Shown: piece after piece, positions 51,794-63,113 of the stretch
Position numbering within the stretch: the stretch's first letter is position 1
Layout: each line of letters begins with the position of its first letter
From: Saccharothrix sp.
GTDB taxonomy: Bacteria; Actinomycetota; Actinomycetes; Mycobacteriales; Pseudonocardiaceae
DNA: 64,000 nt
NCBI RefSeq assembly: GCF_031180885.1
Contig: NZ_JAPSLK010000019.1
Coordinates: 56,557-120,556, forward strand
Direction of reading: 5' to 3'
Notes under the pieces: generated by a model
The model's input: only the letters and a program-made list of their open reading frames with translations
Told to the model about the DNA's origin: nothing
The model's database searches: none
Made by a program: the position numbers and the translations under genes

Positions 51794-53785
51794 CTACAGG
51801 CCGCGGGCCTTGCGGACGACCGAGACGATCTCGTCCATGATCTGGGTCAGCTCGTAGTCCTTGGGCGTGAACACCCGCGCGATGCCGCGGTCGATGAGCT
51901 TCGCCGCGTCGTCCGGTGGCACGATGCCGCCCACGATCACCGGCACGTCACCCGCCCCGGCCGCGCGCAGGCCGTCGACCACCGCGGGCACGACCTCCAG
52001 GTGCGAACCCGACAGGATCGACAGGCCCACCACGTGCACGTCCTCCTGCACCGCGGCGGCCACGATCTGCGCCGGGGTCAGGCGGATGCCCTGGTAGACC
52101 ACCTCGAAACCGACGTCACGCGCCCGCACGGCCACCTGCTCGGCACCGTTCGAGTGCCCGTCCAAACCAGGCTTCCCGACGAGGATGCGCAGCCGCTCGC
52201 CCAGTTCCTCACCGGTCGCCCGCACCCGATCGCGCACGCGGGCGATCTCCGCACCGGCCTCGCCAGAAGCCGAAGCGGCCGAAACCCCGGTGGGAGCACG
52301 GTATTCGCCGAACGTCTCGCGCAGCGCGGACGCCCACTCGCCCGTCGTCACCCCGGCCTTGGCGCACGCGATGGTGGCCTCGACCAGGTTCCGGTCCGTC
52401 TTCGCCGCCGCCCGCAGGGCGTCCAAAGTGGACACGACCAGGGCGTTGTCCCGAGAAGCGCGCCAGGCGCGCACCGCCTCCACGGCGTGCTGCTCGACGA
52501 TCGGGTCGATGGTCTCGATCGCCTGCGCGCCCTCGGCCTGCAACGGGGACGGCTCGGTGGTGGCGAACTTGTTCACGCCCACCACGACGTCCTCGCCCGC
52601 CTCGATCCGCCGCCGCCGCTCGGCCAGCGACGACACCAGCTGCGACTTCATGTACCCGGACTCGACGGCCGCGACGGCACCGCCCATCGCCTGGACGCGG
52701 TCGATCTCCTCGCGCGCCCCGGCCACGATCTCCGCCACCTTGGCCTCGATCACGTGCGACCCGGCGAAGATGTCCTCGTACTCCAGCAGGTCCGTCTCGT
52801 ACGCCAGCACCTGCTGCATGCGCAGCGCCCACTGCTGGTCCCACGGCCGCGGCAGGCCCAGGGCCTCGTTCCACGCGGGCAACTGGATCGCGCGGGCGCG
52901 GGCGTCGCGGGACAGGGTCACCGCGAGCATCTCCAGCACGATCCGCTGGACGTTGTTCTCCGGCTGCGCCTCGGTCAGCCCCAGCGAGTTGACCTGCACG
53001 CCGTAGCGGAACCGGCGGTGCTTGGGGTTCTCGATGCCGTACCGGTCGCGGGTGATCTCGTCCCACAGCTGGACGAACGCCCGCATCTTGGCCATCTCCT
53101 CGATGAACCGCACACCGGCGTTCACGAAGAACGAGATGCGCGCGACGACCTCGCCGCGCCGCTCCTCGGGCACCTGGCCGGAGTCGAACACCGAGTCCAG
53201 CACGGCGATCGCGGTCGACATCGAGTACGCGATCTCCTGCGCCGGCGTCGCGCCGACCTCTTGGAGGTGGTACGAGCAGATGTTGATCGGGTTCCACTTC
53301 GGCACGTTCGCCACGGTCCACGCGACCATGTCGGTGATCAGCCGCAGGCTCGGCCCGGGCGGGAACACGTACGTGCCGCGGGACAGGTACTCCTTGATGA
53401 TGTCGTTCTGCGTCGTGCCGGCCAGGGCCGCGCGGTCCGCGCCCTGCTCCTCGGCGACGCTGACGTACAGCGCGAGCAGCCACATGGCGGTCGCGTTGAT
53501 GGTCATCGAGGTGTTGGCCTCGCCCAGCGGGATCTGGTCGAACAGCGCCCGCATGTCCCCGATGTGGCTGATCGGCACGCCGACCTTGCCGACCTCGCCC
53601 TTGGCGAGTTCGTCGTCGGGGTCGTAACCGGTCTGGGTGGGCAGGTCGAAGGCCACGGACAGACCGGTCTGCCCCTTGGCCAGGTTGCGGCGGTAGAGCG
53701 CGTTGGACGCGGTCGCGCTGGAGTGCCCCGCGTAAGTCCGCATCACCCACGGGCGGTCGCGCTCACGGTCGGCCGGATACGGCAC
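51794..53785 (-). CDS. ecm: Ethylmalonyl-CoA mutase (B12-dependent)
   Basis: A 663-residue single-chain adenosylcobalamin mutase converting ethylmalonyl-CoA to methylsuccinyl-CoA (MeaA/Ecm type). The N-terminal TIM barrel starts DRPWVMRTYAGHSSATASNA and contains SVAFDLPTQTGYD and GTTQNDIIKEYLSRGTYVFP. The cobalamin-binding domain has the base-off motif KPGLDGHSNGAEQ. The sequence follows MeaA/Ecm, from memory, more closely than methylmalonyl-CoA mutase. GTG start with GGAGG 6 nt upstream. A variant of the GTTAC palindrome lies 29 bp upstream. Confidence 0.93.
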   Translation of the reverse strand: MPYPADRERDRPWVMRTYAGHSSATASNALYRRNLAKGQTGLSVAFDLPTQTGYDPDDELAKGEVGKVGVPISHIGDMRALFDQIPLGEANTSMTINATAMWLLALYVSVAEEQGADRAALAGTTQNDIIKEYLSRGTYVFPPGPSLRLITDMVAWTVANVPKWNPINICSYHLQEVGATPAQEIAYSMSTAIAVLDSVFDSGQVPEERRGEVVARISFFVNAGVRFIEEMAKMRAFVQLWDEITRDRYGIENPKHRRFRYGVQVNSLGLTEAQPENNVQRIVLEMLAVTLSRDARARAIQLPAWNEALGLPRPWDQQWALRMQQVLAYETDLLEYEDIFAGSHVIEAKVAEIVAGAREEIDRVQAMGGAVAAVESGYMKSQLVSSLAERRRRIEAGEDVVVGVNKFATTEPSPLQAEGAQAIETIDPIVEQHAVEAVRAWRASRDNALVVSTLDALRAAAKTDRNLVEATIACAKAGVTTGEWASALRETFGEYRAPTGVSAASASGEAGAEIARVRDRVRATGEELGERLRILVGKPGLDGHSNGAEQVAVRARDVGFEVVYQGIRLTPAQIVAAAVQEDVHVVGLSILSGSHLEVVPAVVDGLRAAGAGDVPVIVGGIVPPDDAAKLIDRGIARVFTPKDYELTQIMDEIVSVVRKARGL

Positions 53786-53814
53786 GGCAACCTCCTACGA
53801 CGTTGTTCTCCGTA

Positions 53815-53832
53815 GCGTACTGACGAGTAACC
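53815..53832. promoter_or_regulatory. Acyl-CoA regulon operator upstream of ecm
   Basis: GCGTACT-GACG-AGTAACC on the plus strand matches GTTACT-N4-AGTAAC with one mismatch. It lies 29 bp before the ecm start codon and overlaps a TACGCT -10-like box on the coding strand. Confidence 0.5.
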
Positions 53833-53876
53833 CCCGCCGCGCGTGGCGTTGCCCACTGAATCGAGCACGGAGGACC

Positions 53877-54182
53877 ATGGGCACCGTGACCGCGCTCACC
53901 CAGACGTTGTTGCTGCTCGTGGTCTTCGCGGCGCTCGCCCTGCTGCTGCGGTGGGCGTTCGGGAACGACCGGCGCGGCGTGCCCGACCACACCGGCGACG
54001 ACTTCGGGCTCCTGGTGGAGGTGGCGGTCCTGCCGACCGCCGAGGCGGCCGAGGTGCTGGCCAACCGGTTGCGCGGCGCGGGGATCAGGGTGACCGTGGT
54101 GCTCCGGAACGCCGGACACCGCCTGCTGGTCTTCCCCGCCGACGTGCCCGACGCCAAGCTGCTGCTGAAGGGGTCGCCATGA
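53877..54182 (+). CDS. Small membrane-anchored protein, unknown
   Basis: 101 residues: one N-terminal membrane helix (TLLLLVVFAALALLLRWAF), then a small alpha/beta domain (VLPTAEAAEVLANRLRGAG, TVVLRNAGHRLLVFPADVP) that looks like the DUF2007/SPOR-like sensor folds. GGAGG precedes the ATG. Its stop overlaps the ATG of the molybdopterin enzyme (ATGA), so they are co-translated. Confidence 0.7.
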   Translation: MGTVTALTQTLLLLVVFAALALLLRWAFGNDRRGVPDHTGDDFGLLVEVAVLPTAEAAEVLANRLRGAGIRVTVVLRNAGHRLLVFPADVPDAKLLLKGSP

Positions 54183-55237
54183 CGATCGGCCTGTCCCGCG
54201 TCGCAGGCGTCGACGAGGACATCTCGCTCGACGAACTCCGGCTCGCCGCCCGCAACCACGGGCTGCCCCTGGAAGCGCTGCGCTACGACGTGACCCCGGA
54301 GGGCTTGCACTACCTGCTGATCCACTACGACATCCCGTTCGTCGACGCGGACACGTGGCGCTTGGACGTCCTGGGCCGGCAGTACTCGCTCGACGACCTG
54401 AAAGCGCTGCCCGCCGTGACCGCCCGAGTAACCCTGGAGTGCGCCGGCAACGGCCGGGCGAAACTGTTCCCGCGCCCGGTGAGCCAGCCGTGGCTGGACG
54501 AGGCGGTCGGCTGCGCAGAGTGGACCGGGACACCCCTCGCGCCGCTGCTCGCCGACCTGCCCCCGGACACCGTGGACGTCGTGTTCACCGGCGCGGACCA
54601 CGGCCTGGACCGGGGCGTCGAGCAGGACTACCAGCGGGCGCTGCCGGTCGCGGAGGCGCTGCGCGAGGACGTCCTGCTGGTCTACGCGATGAACGGCCGC
54701 CCGCTGCTGCCCCAGCACGGCTTCCCCGTGCGGCTGCTGGTCCCCGGCTGGTACGGCATGGCCCACGTGAAGTGGCTGTGCTCGGTGACCGCGCTGAACA
54801 CCCCGTTCCAGGGCTTCCAGCAGGCCGTGGCGTACCGGGTCAAGCAGGACGCCGACGAGGACGGCGTGCCGGTGACCCGCATCCTGCCCAAGGCCCTGCT
54901 CGCCCCGCCGGGCTTCCCCGACTTCATGACCCGCCGCCGGTTCGTCGAGACCGGTCCGGTCCGGCTGCACGGCCGCGCGTGGTGCGGGTTCGCGCCCGTC
55001 GCCCGCGTCGAGGTCGGCATCGACGGCGTGTGGCACGAGGCGAAGCTGGACCCGCCCACCGACCCCTACGCGTGGCGGCGGTTCGAGCACCTGTGGGAGG
55101 CGACCCCGGGCGAGCACGAGCTGAGCGTCCGCGCCACCGACGCCGAGGGCCGCACCCAGCCCGTCGAGCAGCCGTGGAACCGCCAGGGCATGGCCAACAA
55201 CATGGCCCAGCGCCTGGCGGTGACGGTCAGGCCGTGA
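54179..55237 (+). CDS. Sulfite oxidase-family molybdopterin oxidoreductase
   Basis: A 352-residue enzyme with the Moco-binding domain of the sulfite oxidase family. The molybdenum-ligating Cys88 lies in [16 protein letters not shown], followed by [16 protein letters not shown]-terminal Mo-co dimerisation (Ig-like) domain contains [17 protein letters not shown] and ends [11 protein letters not shown]. No twin-arginine or other signal peptide is present, so it should be cytoplasmic. The substrate (sulfite, nitrate or an organic S-oxide) is not evident. Its end overlaps convergent murA by 11 bp. Confidence 0.9.
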   Translation: MTIGLSRVAGVDEDISLDELRLAARNHGLPLEALRYDVTPEGLHYLLIHYDIPFVDADTWRLDVLGRQYSLDDLKALPAVTARVTLECAGNGRAKLFPRPVSQPWLDEAVGCAEWTGTPLAPLLADLPPDTVDVVFTGADHGLDRGVEQDYQRALPVAEALREDVLLVYAMNGRPLLPQHGFPVRLLVPGWYGMAHVKWLCSVTALNTPFQGFQQAVAYRVKQDADEDGVPVTRILPKALLAPPGFPDFMTRRRFVETGPVRLHGRAWCGFAPVARVEVGIDGVWHEAKLDPPTDPYAWRRFEHLWEATPGEHELSVRATDAEGRTQPVEQPWNRQGMANNMAQRLAVTVRP

Positions 55238-56486
55238 CCCGCTCCACGGTCGCGCCGAGCTTGCGCAGGTTCTCCACGAAGCCGGGGTAGCCGCGCTCGA
55301 TGTGGAAGATCTCGTACACCTCGGTCACGCCGTCCGCGCACAGCCCGGCCAGCACCAGCCCCGCGCCCGCGCGGATGTCGGAGGCCCACACCGGCGCGCT
55401 GGACAGCTTCTCCACCCCGCGCACGACCGCGTGGTGGCCGTCCGTGCGCGCGTCGGCCCCGAGCCGAACCATCTCCTCGATGAACCGGAACCGGGCCTCG
55501 AACAGGTTCTCGGTGATCATCGACGTGCCCTCGGACACCGACGACAGCGCGATCGCGAACGGCTGGAGGTCGGTCGCGAACCCGGGGTAGGGCAGCGTCA
55601 CGAAGTCCACCGACTGCGGCCGGTCCTGCTGCACCACGCGGAACCCGTCGGAGTCGAACGTGGTGACCTCCGCGCCCGCCATCCGCAGCTTCTCCAGCAC
55701 CAGGTCCAGGTGGTGCGGGTTCACGCCGCGCACGGTGATGTCACCCCGGGTCATCGCGGCGGCGAACGCCCAGGTCGCGCCGACGATCCGGTCACCGATG
55801 ACGCGGTGCTCGGTCGGCTGGAGCGACTCCACGCCGTGCACGGTCAGCGTCGAGGTCCCGGCGCCCTCGATCTTGGCGCCCATCTGCTGGAGCATCACGC
55901 AGATGTCGACGATCTCCGGCTCGCGGGCCGCGTTGTCGATGACCGTGGTGCCGTTCGCCAGCACCGCCGCCATCAGGATGTTCTCGGTGGCGCCGACGCT
56001 GGGGAAGTCCAGCCAGATCTGCGCCCCGTGCAGGCCCTCGGCCTCGGCGACCACGCACCCGTGCTCGATCTCGCTGTGCGCCCCGAGCTTGCGCAGCCCG
56101 CTCTGGTGCATGTCCAGCGGCCGCGACCCGATCGCGTCCCCACCGGGCAGCGCGACCACCGCGCGCTTGCACCGGCCGACCAGCGGCCCGAGCACGCACA
56201 CGGAGGCGCGGAGCTTGCCCATCGCCTCGGAGTCGGCCCGGTGGTTGAGCTCCTTGGGCGTGGTGATGGTGGCGACGTCGCCGGACAGCGTCACCTCGCA
56301 GCCGAGGCTGCGCAGGACGTCGGCCATCAGCGGCACGTCCAGGATCTCGGGGCAGTTGGTGATGGTGGTCGTGCCCTCGGCCAGCAGCGCCGCCGCCATC
56401 AGCTTCAGCACGCTGTTCTTGGCACCGACGACGTCGACCTCGCCGACCAGCCGCGCACCGCCCTGGACCCGGAAGTGTTCGCTCAC
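55227..56486 (-). CDS. murA: UDP-N-acetylglucosamine 1-carboxyvinyltransferase MurA, Asp117 variant
   Basis: A 419-residue enzyme for the first committed step of peptidoglycan synthesis (enolpyruvyl transfer from PEP to UDP-GlcNAc). It contains the Lys of [25 protein letters not shown] and [16 protein letters not shown] phrases. The loop that holds Cys115 in E. coli reads [12 protein letters not shown], with Asp117 instead. In M. tuberculosis the same Asp makes MurA insensitive to fosfomycin. GTG 56486 follows GAGGAG; a TTG one codon upstream is possible. Confidence 0.96.
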   Translation of the reverse strand: MSEHFRVQGGARLVGEVDVVGAKNSVLKLMAAALLAEGTTTITNCPEILDVPLMADVLRSLGCEVTLSGDVATITTPKELNHRADSEAMGKLRASVCVLGPLVGRCKRAVVALPGGDAIGSRPLDMHQSGLRKLGAHSEIEHGCVVAEAEGLHGAQIWLDFPSVGATENILMAAVLANGTTVIDNAAREPEIVDICVMLQQMGAKIEGAGTSTLTVHGVESLQPTEHRVIGDRIVGATWAFAAAMTRGDITVRGVNPHHLDLVLEKLRMAGAEVTTFDSDGFRVVQQDRPQSVDFVTLPYPGFATDLQPFAIALSSVSEGTSMITENLFEARFRFIEEMVRLGADARTDGHHAVVRGVEKLSSAPVWASDIRAGAGLVLAGLCADGVTEVYEIFHIERGYPGFVENLRKLGATVERVTA

Positions 56487-56577
56487 CAAGGAAACTCCTC
56501 ATCCGGTTGTCGTTGCGCCGCAATCGTACGGATGCACTGAATCAAGCCAGTGCCCGGAGCCCCTTACAGTGCAGGGC

Positions 56578-57150
56578 ATGGCGGTTCACCTCACCAGGAT
56601 CTACACCCGCGTGGGCGACGACGGCACCACGGGCCTCGGCGACTTCTCCCGGGTGCCGAAGACCTCGCCCCGCATCACCGCGTACGCGGACTGCGACGAG
56701 ACCAACGCGGCTTTGGGCGTGGCCCTGGCCCTGGGCTCCCTCGCGGAGGACGTCGCGGGGGTGGTGCGGAAGGTCCAGAACGACCTGTTCGACGTGGGCG
56801 CGGACCTGTGCACCCCGATCGTCGAGAACCCGAAGTACCCGCCGTTGCGGATCACCCAGGCTTATGTGGACCGACTGGAGGGCTGGTGTGACGAGTACAA
56901 CAGCCGGGTGGGCAAGCTGGAGTCGTTCATCCTGAACGGCGGCACTCCGGGGGCGGCGCTGCTGCACCAGGCGCGGACCATCGCGCGGCGGGCGGAACGG
57001 TCGACTTGGGCGCTGATCGAGGTCGAGCCGGAGGTGACGAACGTCCTGGCGGCCAAGTACCTGAACCGGCTGTCCGACCTGCTGTTCATCCTGGCCCGGG
57101 TCGCCAACCCGGACGGCGACGTCCTCTGGCAGCCCGGCGGCAACGCGTAG
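56578..57150 (+). CDS. Cob(I)alamin adenosyltransferase, PduO type
   Basis: A 190-residue ATP:cob(I)alamin adenosyltransferase supplying the coenzyme for the B12 mutase. ATP-binding IYTRVGDDGTTGLGDFSR, the trimer-interface helix YADCDETNAALGVALALG and the signature FILNGGTPGAALLHQARTIA plus RRAERSTWAL are present. A TACAGT hexamer ends 7 nt before the ATG, suggesting a leaderless mRNA. Its neighbours murA and the DUF2550/atp genes match the mycobacterial order. Confidence 0.94.
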   Translation: MAVHLTRIYTRVGDDGTTGLGDFSRVPKTSPRITAYADCDETNAALGVALALGSLAEDVAGVVRKVQNDLFDVGADLCTPIVENPKYPPLRITQAYVDRLEGWCDEYNSRVGKLESFILNGGTPGAALLHQARTIARRAERSTWALIEVEPEVTNVLAAKYLNRLSDLLFILARVANPDGDVLWQPGGNA

Positions 57151-57159
57151 CGCGCTTCC

Positions 57160-57194
57160 CCCTGGGCCTCCAGACGCTCTCAGGAGGCCCAGGG
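57160..57194. terminator. Bidirectional terminator between pduO and the DUF2550 gene
   Basis: CCCTGGGCCTCC and GGAGGCCCAGGG form a perfect 12-bp stem with an 11-nt loop. The right arm lies inside the last codons of the DUF2550 gene. Confidence 0.75.
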
Positions 57195-57614
57195 GATGGA
57201 GCGGCCGGGAGGGGCGGACTCCAGCCACGACAGGAAACCCGTGAGGGCGTCCGGCCCCATGGCGATCTCCACCGCCTCGCCCTTCGCCCCGCTGCAACGC
57301 AACACGACCGCGCCCTGAGGCATCGCATATGCCTCGGACGCGGTCGGTTCACGTCGGTCGTCGATCTCGAACCCGGCCCGGTAGATGACCCGGTCCGGAC
57401 CCGTGCGCAGGCTCAGCGCACGGGACCACACGAACTCGTCGCCCCGGTAGTGCCCCACACCCAGGTGCCAGCCCCGGCCCCCGCCGTCCAGACGGGTCCT
57501 CAGGGCCACGTGCACGCCACCGGCGCGCAGCAGGCGGACGCGGCGCCACGCGAGGTACGCGAGGACCACCACCGCGACGAACAGGACCACCCCGACGACT
57601 TCGGCGATCCCCAC
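57180..57614 (-). CDS. DUF2550 membrane-anchored protein (Rv1312-like)
   Basis: A 144-residue protein with one N-terminal membrane helix (VVGVVLFVAVVVLAYLAWRR) and a conserved soluble domain (GWHLGVGHYRGDEFVWSRAL, MPQGAVVLRCSG). It belongs to DUF2550, which follows atpC in many actinobacteria, as here 22 bp downstream. A role in ATP synthase or envelope biology is only suggested by synteny. GTG start. Confidence 0.88.
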   Translation of the reverse strand: MGIAEVVGVVLFVAVVVLAYLAWRRVRLLRAGGVHVALRTRLDGGGRGWHLGVGHYRGDEFVWSRALSLRTGPDRVIYRAGFEIDDRREPTASEAYAMPQGAVVLRCSGAKGEAVEIAMGPDALTGFLSWLESAPPGRSIPWAS

Positions 57615-57636
57615 GGCGCTCGTCCGCTCGTCCGCG

Positions 57637-58002
57637 TCAGGCCGAGTGACCCGCGGCGCGCAGCCGCGCGAGTGCCCTGGCCCGCTCCACCTCGTCCGCG
57701 TTCCCGAGCGCCGACCGGGCCTCTTCCACGTCGATCTCGTGGGCCAGCTCGGCGGCCTCGGCGAGGATGCTCACGCCGGCGCCGGTCACGGACAGGAAGC
57801 CGCCGTGCACGGCCGCGGTCACCAGTTCGCCCTCGACGGTCCGGATCCGCACCACGCCGCCCTCGACCAGCTGGCCCAGCACGGGCTCGTGGCCGGGCAG
57901 GATGCCGATCTCGCCCTCGGTCGTCTGCGCGACCACCGAGGTGGCCGTCCCGGACCACAGGCGGCGTTCCACGGCGACCAACTGGACGGTCATCTCGGCC
58001 AC
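57637..58002 (-). CDS. atpC: F1 ATP synthase epsilon subunit
   Basis: A 121-residue epsilon subunit: N-terminal beta sandwich ([39 protein letters not shown]) and a short C-terminal helical hairpin ([20 protein letters not shown]). GTG 58002 lies 6 nt behind GGGAG; an ATG two codons upstream has no spacing. Unlike the usual arrangement, it is not next to atpD: about 2.7 kb with an MFS transporter, an IclR regulator and a membrane protein intervene. A TAGACT hexamer about 45 bp upstream may be a -10 box. Confidence 0.93.
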   Translation of the reverse strand: MAEMTVQLVAVERRLWSGTATSVVAQTTEGEIGILPGHEPVLGQLVEGGVVRIRTVEGELVTAAVHGGFLSVTGAGVSILAEAAELAHEIDVEEARSALGNADEVERARALARLRAAGHSA

Positions 58003-58079
58003 GGGCATCTCCCTTGTCTGGCACTGGAGTCGTGTGCAGTCTAAACGGTCGCCCGAACGGCCCGCCGCCCCAGCCACCC

Positions 58080-59306
58080 TCAGCGCTGCTCTGCGTGTGG
58101 TACCACCCGCCTGGCGGTCACCCCGACGGCGGTCACCGCGATTGCGCCCAGGGCCGCGACCAAGGCGAACACGTAGAAACCCCACGGGTGGGCGACACCG
58201 GCAGTGAGCATCGCGCCACCCACCAGTGGACCGCAGATGGCCCCGATCCGACCAACGCCGGCCGTCCACCCCAGACCGGTGGCCCGGTTCGCGTCCGAGT
58301 ACGTCCGGCCCACGTACGCGTACACCAGCACCTGAGCGCTGAACACGAAGCACCCCGCCACCAGCACCACCGCGTACACGCCCACGCCGGGCAGCTTCAC
58401 GCTCAGCAGCGCCAGCGCCACCGCGGACGCCCCGAACCACACCAGGACCGCCGGCCGCACCCCGATCCGGTCCGCGACCGACCCCGCCACCACCAGCCCG
58501 ACGACCGCGCCCACGTTCAACGTCAACAACAGCCCCAGCGCCGTGCCCAGCGGGTAGCCGGCCGCGCGCATGATCTGCGGCAGCCACGTGTTCAGCCCGT
58601 ACACCAGCAGCAGCCCCATGAAGGACGCCACCCAGAACGCCACCGTGGACCGCGCCAACCCGCCCCGGAACAGCGACCCGACCACGTCCTTCACCGACGC
58701 GCCCCGGTCCACCCGCGAGTCCGCGGCCCGCACGGCCACGAACACCCGCGACTCGGGCAGGCGGCGGACCATCAGCGGCACCAGCACCAGCGCGGGCGCC
58801 GCGCCGATCACGAACAGCGCCCGCCACCCCCACCCCGGGATGACCACGATGCCCAGCAGCGCCGTCGCCACCGCGCCCACGTGGTAGCCGGTCATGATCC
58901 ACGTCGTGGCCCGGCCCCGCCGGTCGGCCGGCGCGAACTCGTCGACCAGGGCGATCGCGGTCGGCAGGCACCCGCCGAGCCCCAGCCCGGCCAGGAACCG
59001 CAACAACCCGAACACGAACGCCGAGGGCGCGAACGCGCACAGCAGCGTGCACAGCGAGAAGCTCGCCACGGCCAGGATGAGCGCCTTGCGGCGGCCGATC
59101 ACGTCCGTGACCGTCCCGATGGCCAGCGCGCCCACCATCATCCCGACGAGCCCGACCGTCGAGACCACGCTCGCGCTGCCCGGGGTCAACCCCCACACCC
59201 CGTCCTGCAGCAGCACCGGCAGCACCGTGCCCAGCACGACCAGGTCGAACCCGTCCAGCAGCACCGCCGACCAGCTCAGCGGGAGCACCCAGCGCCCAGC
59301 AGACAT
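58080..59306 (-). CDS. MFS transporter, aromatic acid:H+ symporter (AAHS) type
   Basis: A 408-residue 12-helix transporter. TM1 has the AAHS charge motif [15 protein letters not shown]. The loop between TM2 and TM3 reads [14 protein letters not shown], and the loop after TM8 [13 protein letters not shown]. Such proteins (PcaK, BenK type) import benzoates, protocatechuate or similar acids. It is divergent from an IclR regulator, the usual partner. No ring-cleavage gene is in the window. It sits between atpD and atpC. GGAGG precedes the ATG. Confidence 0.9.
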   Translation of the reverse strand: MSAGRWVLPLSWSAVLLDGFDLVVLGTVLPVLLQDGVWGLTPGSASVVSTVGLVGMMVGALAIGTVTDVIGRRKALILAVASFSLCTLLCAFAPSAFVFGLLRFLAGLGLGGCLPTAIALVDEFAPADRRGRATTWIMTGYHVGAVATALLGIVVIPGWGWRALFVIGAAPALVLVPLMVRRLPESRVFVAVRAADSRVDRGASVKDVVGSLFRGGLARSTVAFWVASFMGLLLVYGLNTWLPQIMRAAGYPLGTALGLLLTLNVGAVVGLVVAGSVADRIGVRPAVLVWFGASAVALALLSVKLPGVGVYAVVLVAGCFVFSAQVLVYAYVGRTYSDANRATGLGWTAGVGRIGAICGPLVGGAMLTAGVAHPWGFYVFALVAALGAIAVTAVGVTARRVVPHAEQR

Positions 59307-59420
59307 GACACCTCCGCGTGTCCCGAGTGGACCCCGGCGGCCCGAACTCGTGGGCGACAGCGTGAGGTCTGTCACCGAACACGGCCCAGGTCCGTTTCCG
59401 GTGAGTGGAAGACTGGGATC

Positions 59421-60164
59421 GTGTCGGTTCCCGTCTCCCTCCTCGGCCGGGCGTTCACGCTGCTGGCCGTGTTCACCGCCGACCGGCCCTGCGCGACGCT
59501 GTCCGAGCTGAGCCGCCACTCCGGCCTGCCGCTGAGCACGACCCACCGCCTGGTCAAGGACCTGCTCGCGCACCGGGCGCTGGAACGGGACGCCGATGGT
59601 CGCTTCTGGATCGGGCTGCGGCTGTACGAGCTGGGTGCCCTGTCCCCGGGTGCGCTGGACCTGCGGGAGCGCGCGCTGCCGTACCTGGAGGACCTGTTCG
59701 AGGTCACCCGGCACAACGTGCAACTGGCCGTGCGGGACGGACTGGAGGTCGTCTACGTGGAACGGCTGTCCGCTGTGGACGCCGTGAGCATCCTGACCCG
59801 CATGGGCTCGCGGATGCCGCTGCACGCCACCGGCGTCGGCCTGGTCCTGCTGGCCTTCGCCCCGCACGAGGTCCAGGAGGAAGCCCTGGCCGCGCCGCTG
59901 AAGCGGTTCACCACGCACACCATCAGCACGCCGAAGGCCCTGCGCTCGGCACTGGCCACCGTCCGCCGCGACGGCTACGCCATCTCCGACCGCCAGATCG
60001 AGCCCATCACGTACTCGGTCGCGGCCCCGGTCCGGAACTCCTCCGGCGACGTGGTGGCCGCGGTCTCAGTCGTGGTCCCCGTGGAGACCCGCACGGACAC
60101 CGTTCTCCCGGCCGTACGGGCTTGTGGCCGCGCCATCTCCCGCGCGATGGGCTGGCGCTCCTGA
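59421..60164 (+). CDS. IclR-family transcriptional regulator
   Basis: A 247-residue regulator. The N-terminal winged helix ([33 protein letters not shown]) is followed by the IclR effector domain ([40 protein letters not shown]). With the divergent AAHS transporter 114 bp away, it probably regulates uptake of an aromatic or related acid. GTG 59421. Confidence 0.9.
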   Translation: MSVPVSLLGRAFTLLAVFTADRPCATLSELSRHSGLPLSTTHRLVKDLLAHRALERDADGRFWIGLRLYELGALSPGALDLRERALPYLEDLFEVTRHNVQLAVRDGLEVVYVERLSAVDAVSILTRMGSRMPLHATGVGLVLLAFAPHEVQEEALAAPLKRFTTHTISTPKALRSALATVRRDGYAISDRQIEPITYSVAAPVRNSSGDVVAAVSVVVPVETRTDTVLPAVRACGRAISRAMGWRS

Positions 60165-60173
60165 GCGGCGCTC

Positions 60174-60659
60174 CTAAGCGGCCACCGGAGGCTTCCTACG
60201 CGCCAGCAGGGCCGTGAACTCGGCCAACTGCTCAGGGTTCATCGCGCTCTTGGGCACGGCCGTCGCCTGGATCTTGCCGAGCATCAGCATCCACGCGTCG
60301 GGCGTCTCCACGACCTTCTCCATCGCCTCCCACCGGATGCGCGACTGGAAGGCCGGGTAGGAGAACGACACCCACTCCTCGTCCGCGTCCAACCGGAAGT
60401 CGGCCTTGATCCCGGACCACTGCTGCTTGATGGTCGAGCCGACCATCATCGGCTTGACCACGAACGCGCAGAACACCCCGGCCACGACCATGGGCGCCCA
60501 CAGCACGTACCGCGACACGTCCAGCGCCGCCATCAGCACGCCCAGCACCACCAGCGCGATCCCCACCGGCCGGAACCGCTTCACGTGCGGCTGGAGGATG
60601 TACTCGACGGTCCGTCGCAGCAGGGTTTCGTCGTAGGGCACGAGGACGTGCGAATTCAT
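60174..60659 (-). CDS. YcxB-like membrane protein
   Basis: A 161-residue protein. Two adjacent membrane helices (PVGIALVVLGVLMAALDVSR and YVLWAPMVVAGVFCAFVV) follow a cytoplasmic start. A YcxB-like C-terminal domain follows (WVSFSYPAFQSRIRWEAMEK, AWMLMLGKIQATAVPKSAM). Function unknown. It is convergent with the IclR gene and lies between atpD and atpC, behind the atpD terminator. Confidence 0.78.
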   Translation of the reverse strand: MNSHVLVPYDETLLRRTVEYILQPHVKRFRPVGIALVVLGVLMAALDVSRYVLWAPMVVAGVFCAFVVKPMMVGSTIKQQWSGIKADFRLDADEEWVSFSYPAFQSRIRWEAMEKVVETPDAWMLMLGKIQATAVPKSAMNPEQLAEFTALLARRKPPVAA

Positions 60660-60690
60660 GGTGAAGATCTTACGAACCACCCGACAAGGC

Positions 60691-60725
60691 GGAGAGGCCC
60701 GCCCCACAACGGGACGGGCCTCTCC
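60691..60725 (-). terminator. Strong hairpin terminator after atpD
   Basis: GGAGAGGCCCG and CGGGCCTCTCC form a perfect 11-bp stem with a 13-nt loop, beginning 16 bp beyond the atpD stop codon. It should end the main atp transcript before the inserted genes and atpC. Confidence 0.75.
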
Positions 60726-60741
60726 GAACGAACAGCCGGAC

Positions 60742-63106
<2,365 letters not shown>

Positions 63107-63113
63107 GCCTACG

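Noticed and set aside
51794..53785. Methylmalonyl-CoA mutase large subunit (MutB)
   Set aside because: The N-terminus and internal phrases follow MeaA/Ecm, the protein is a single chain with a B12 domain, and there is no mutA partner. Ccr and a shared operator also favour ethylmalonyl-CoA mutase.
57006..59420. Very long plus-strand frame reaching from pduO into the IclR gene
   Set aside because: It runs antisense to atpC and the MFS gene and has only low-complexity Arg/Pro/His sequence before the IclR start.
58080..60659. Genomic island or transposon between atpD and atpC
   Set aside because: No integrase, transposase, terminal repeats or attachment-site duplication is visible, and base composition does not stand out. 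The insertion is real as an arrangement, but its mechanism cannot be inferred.
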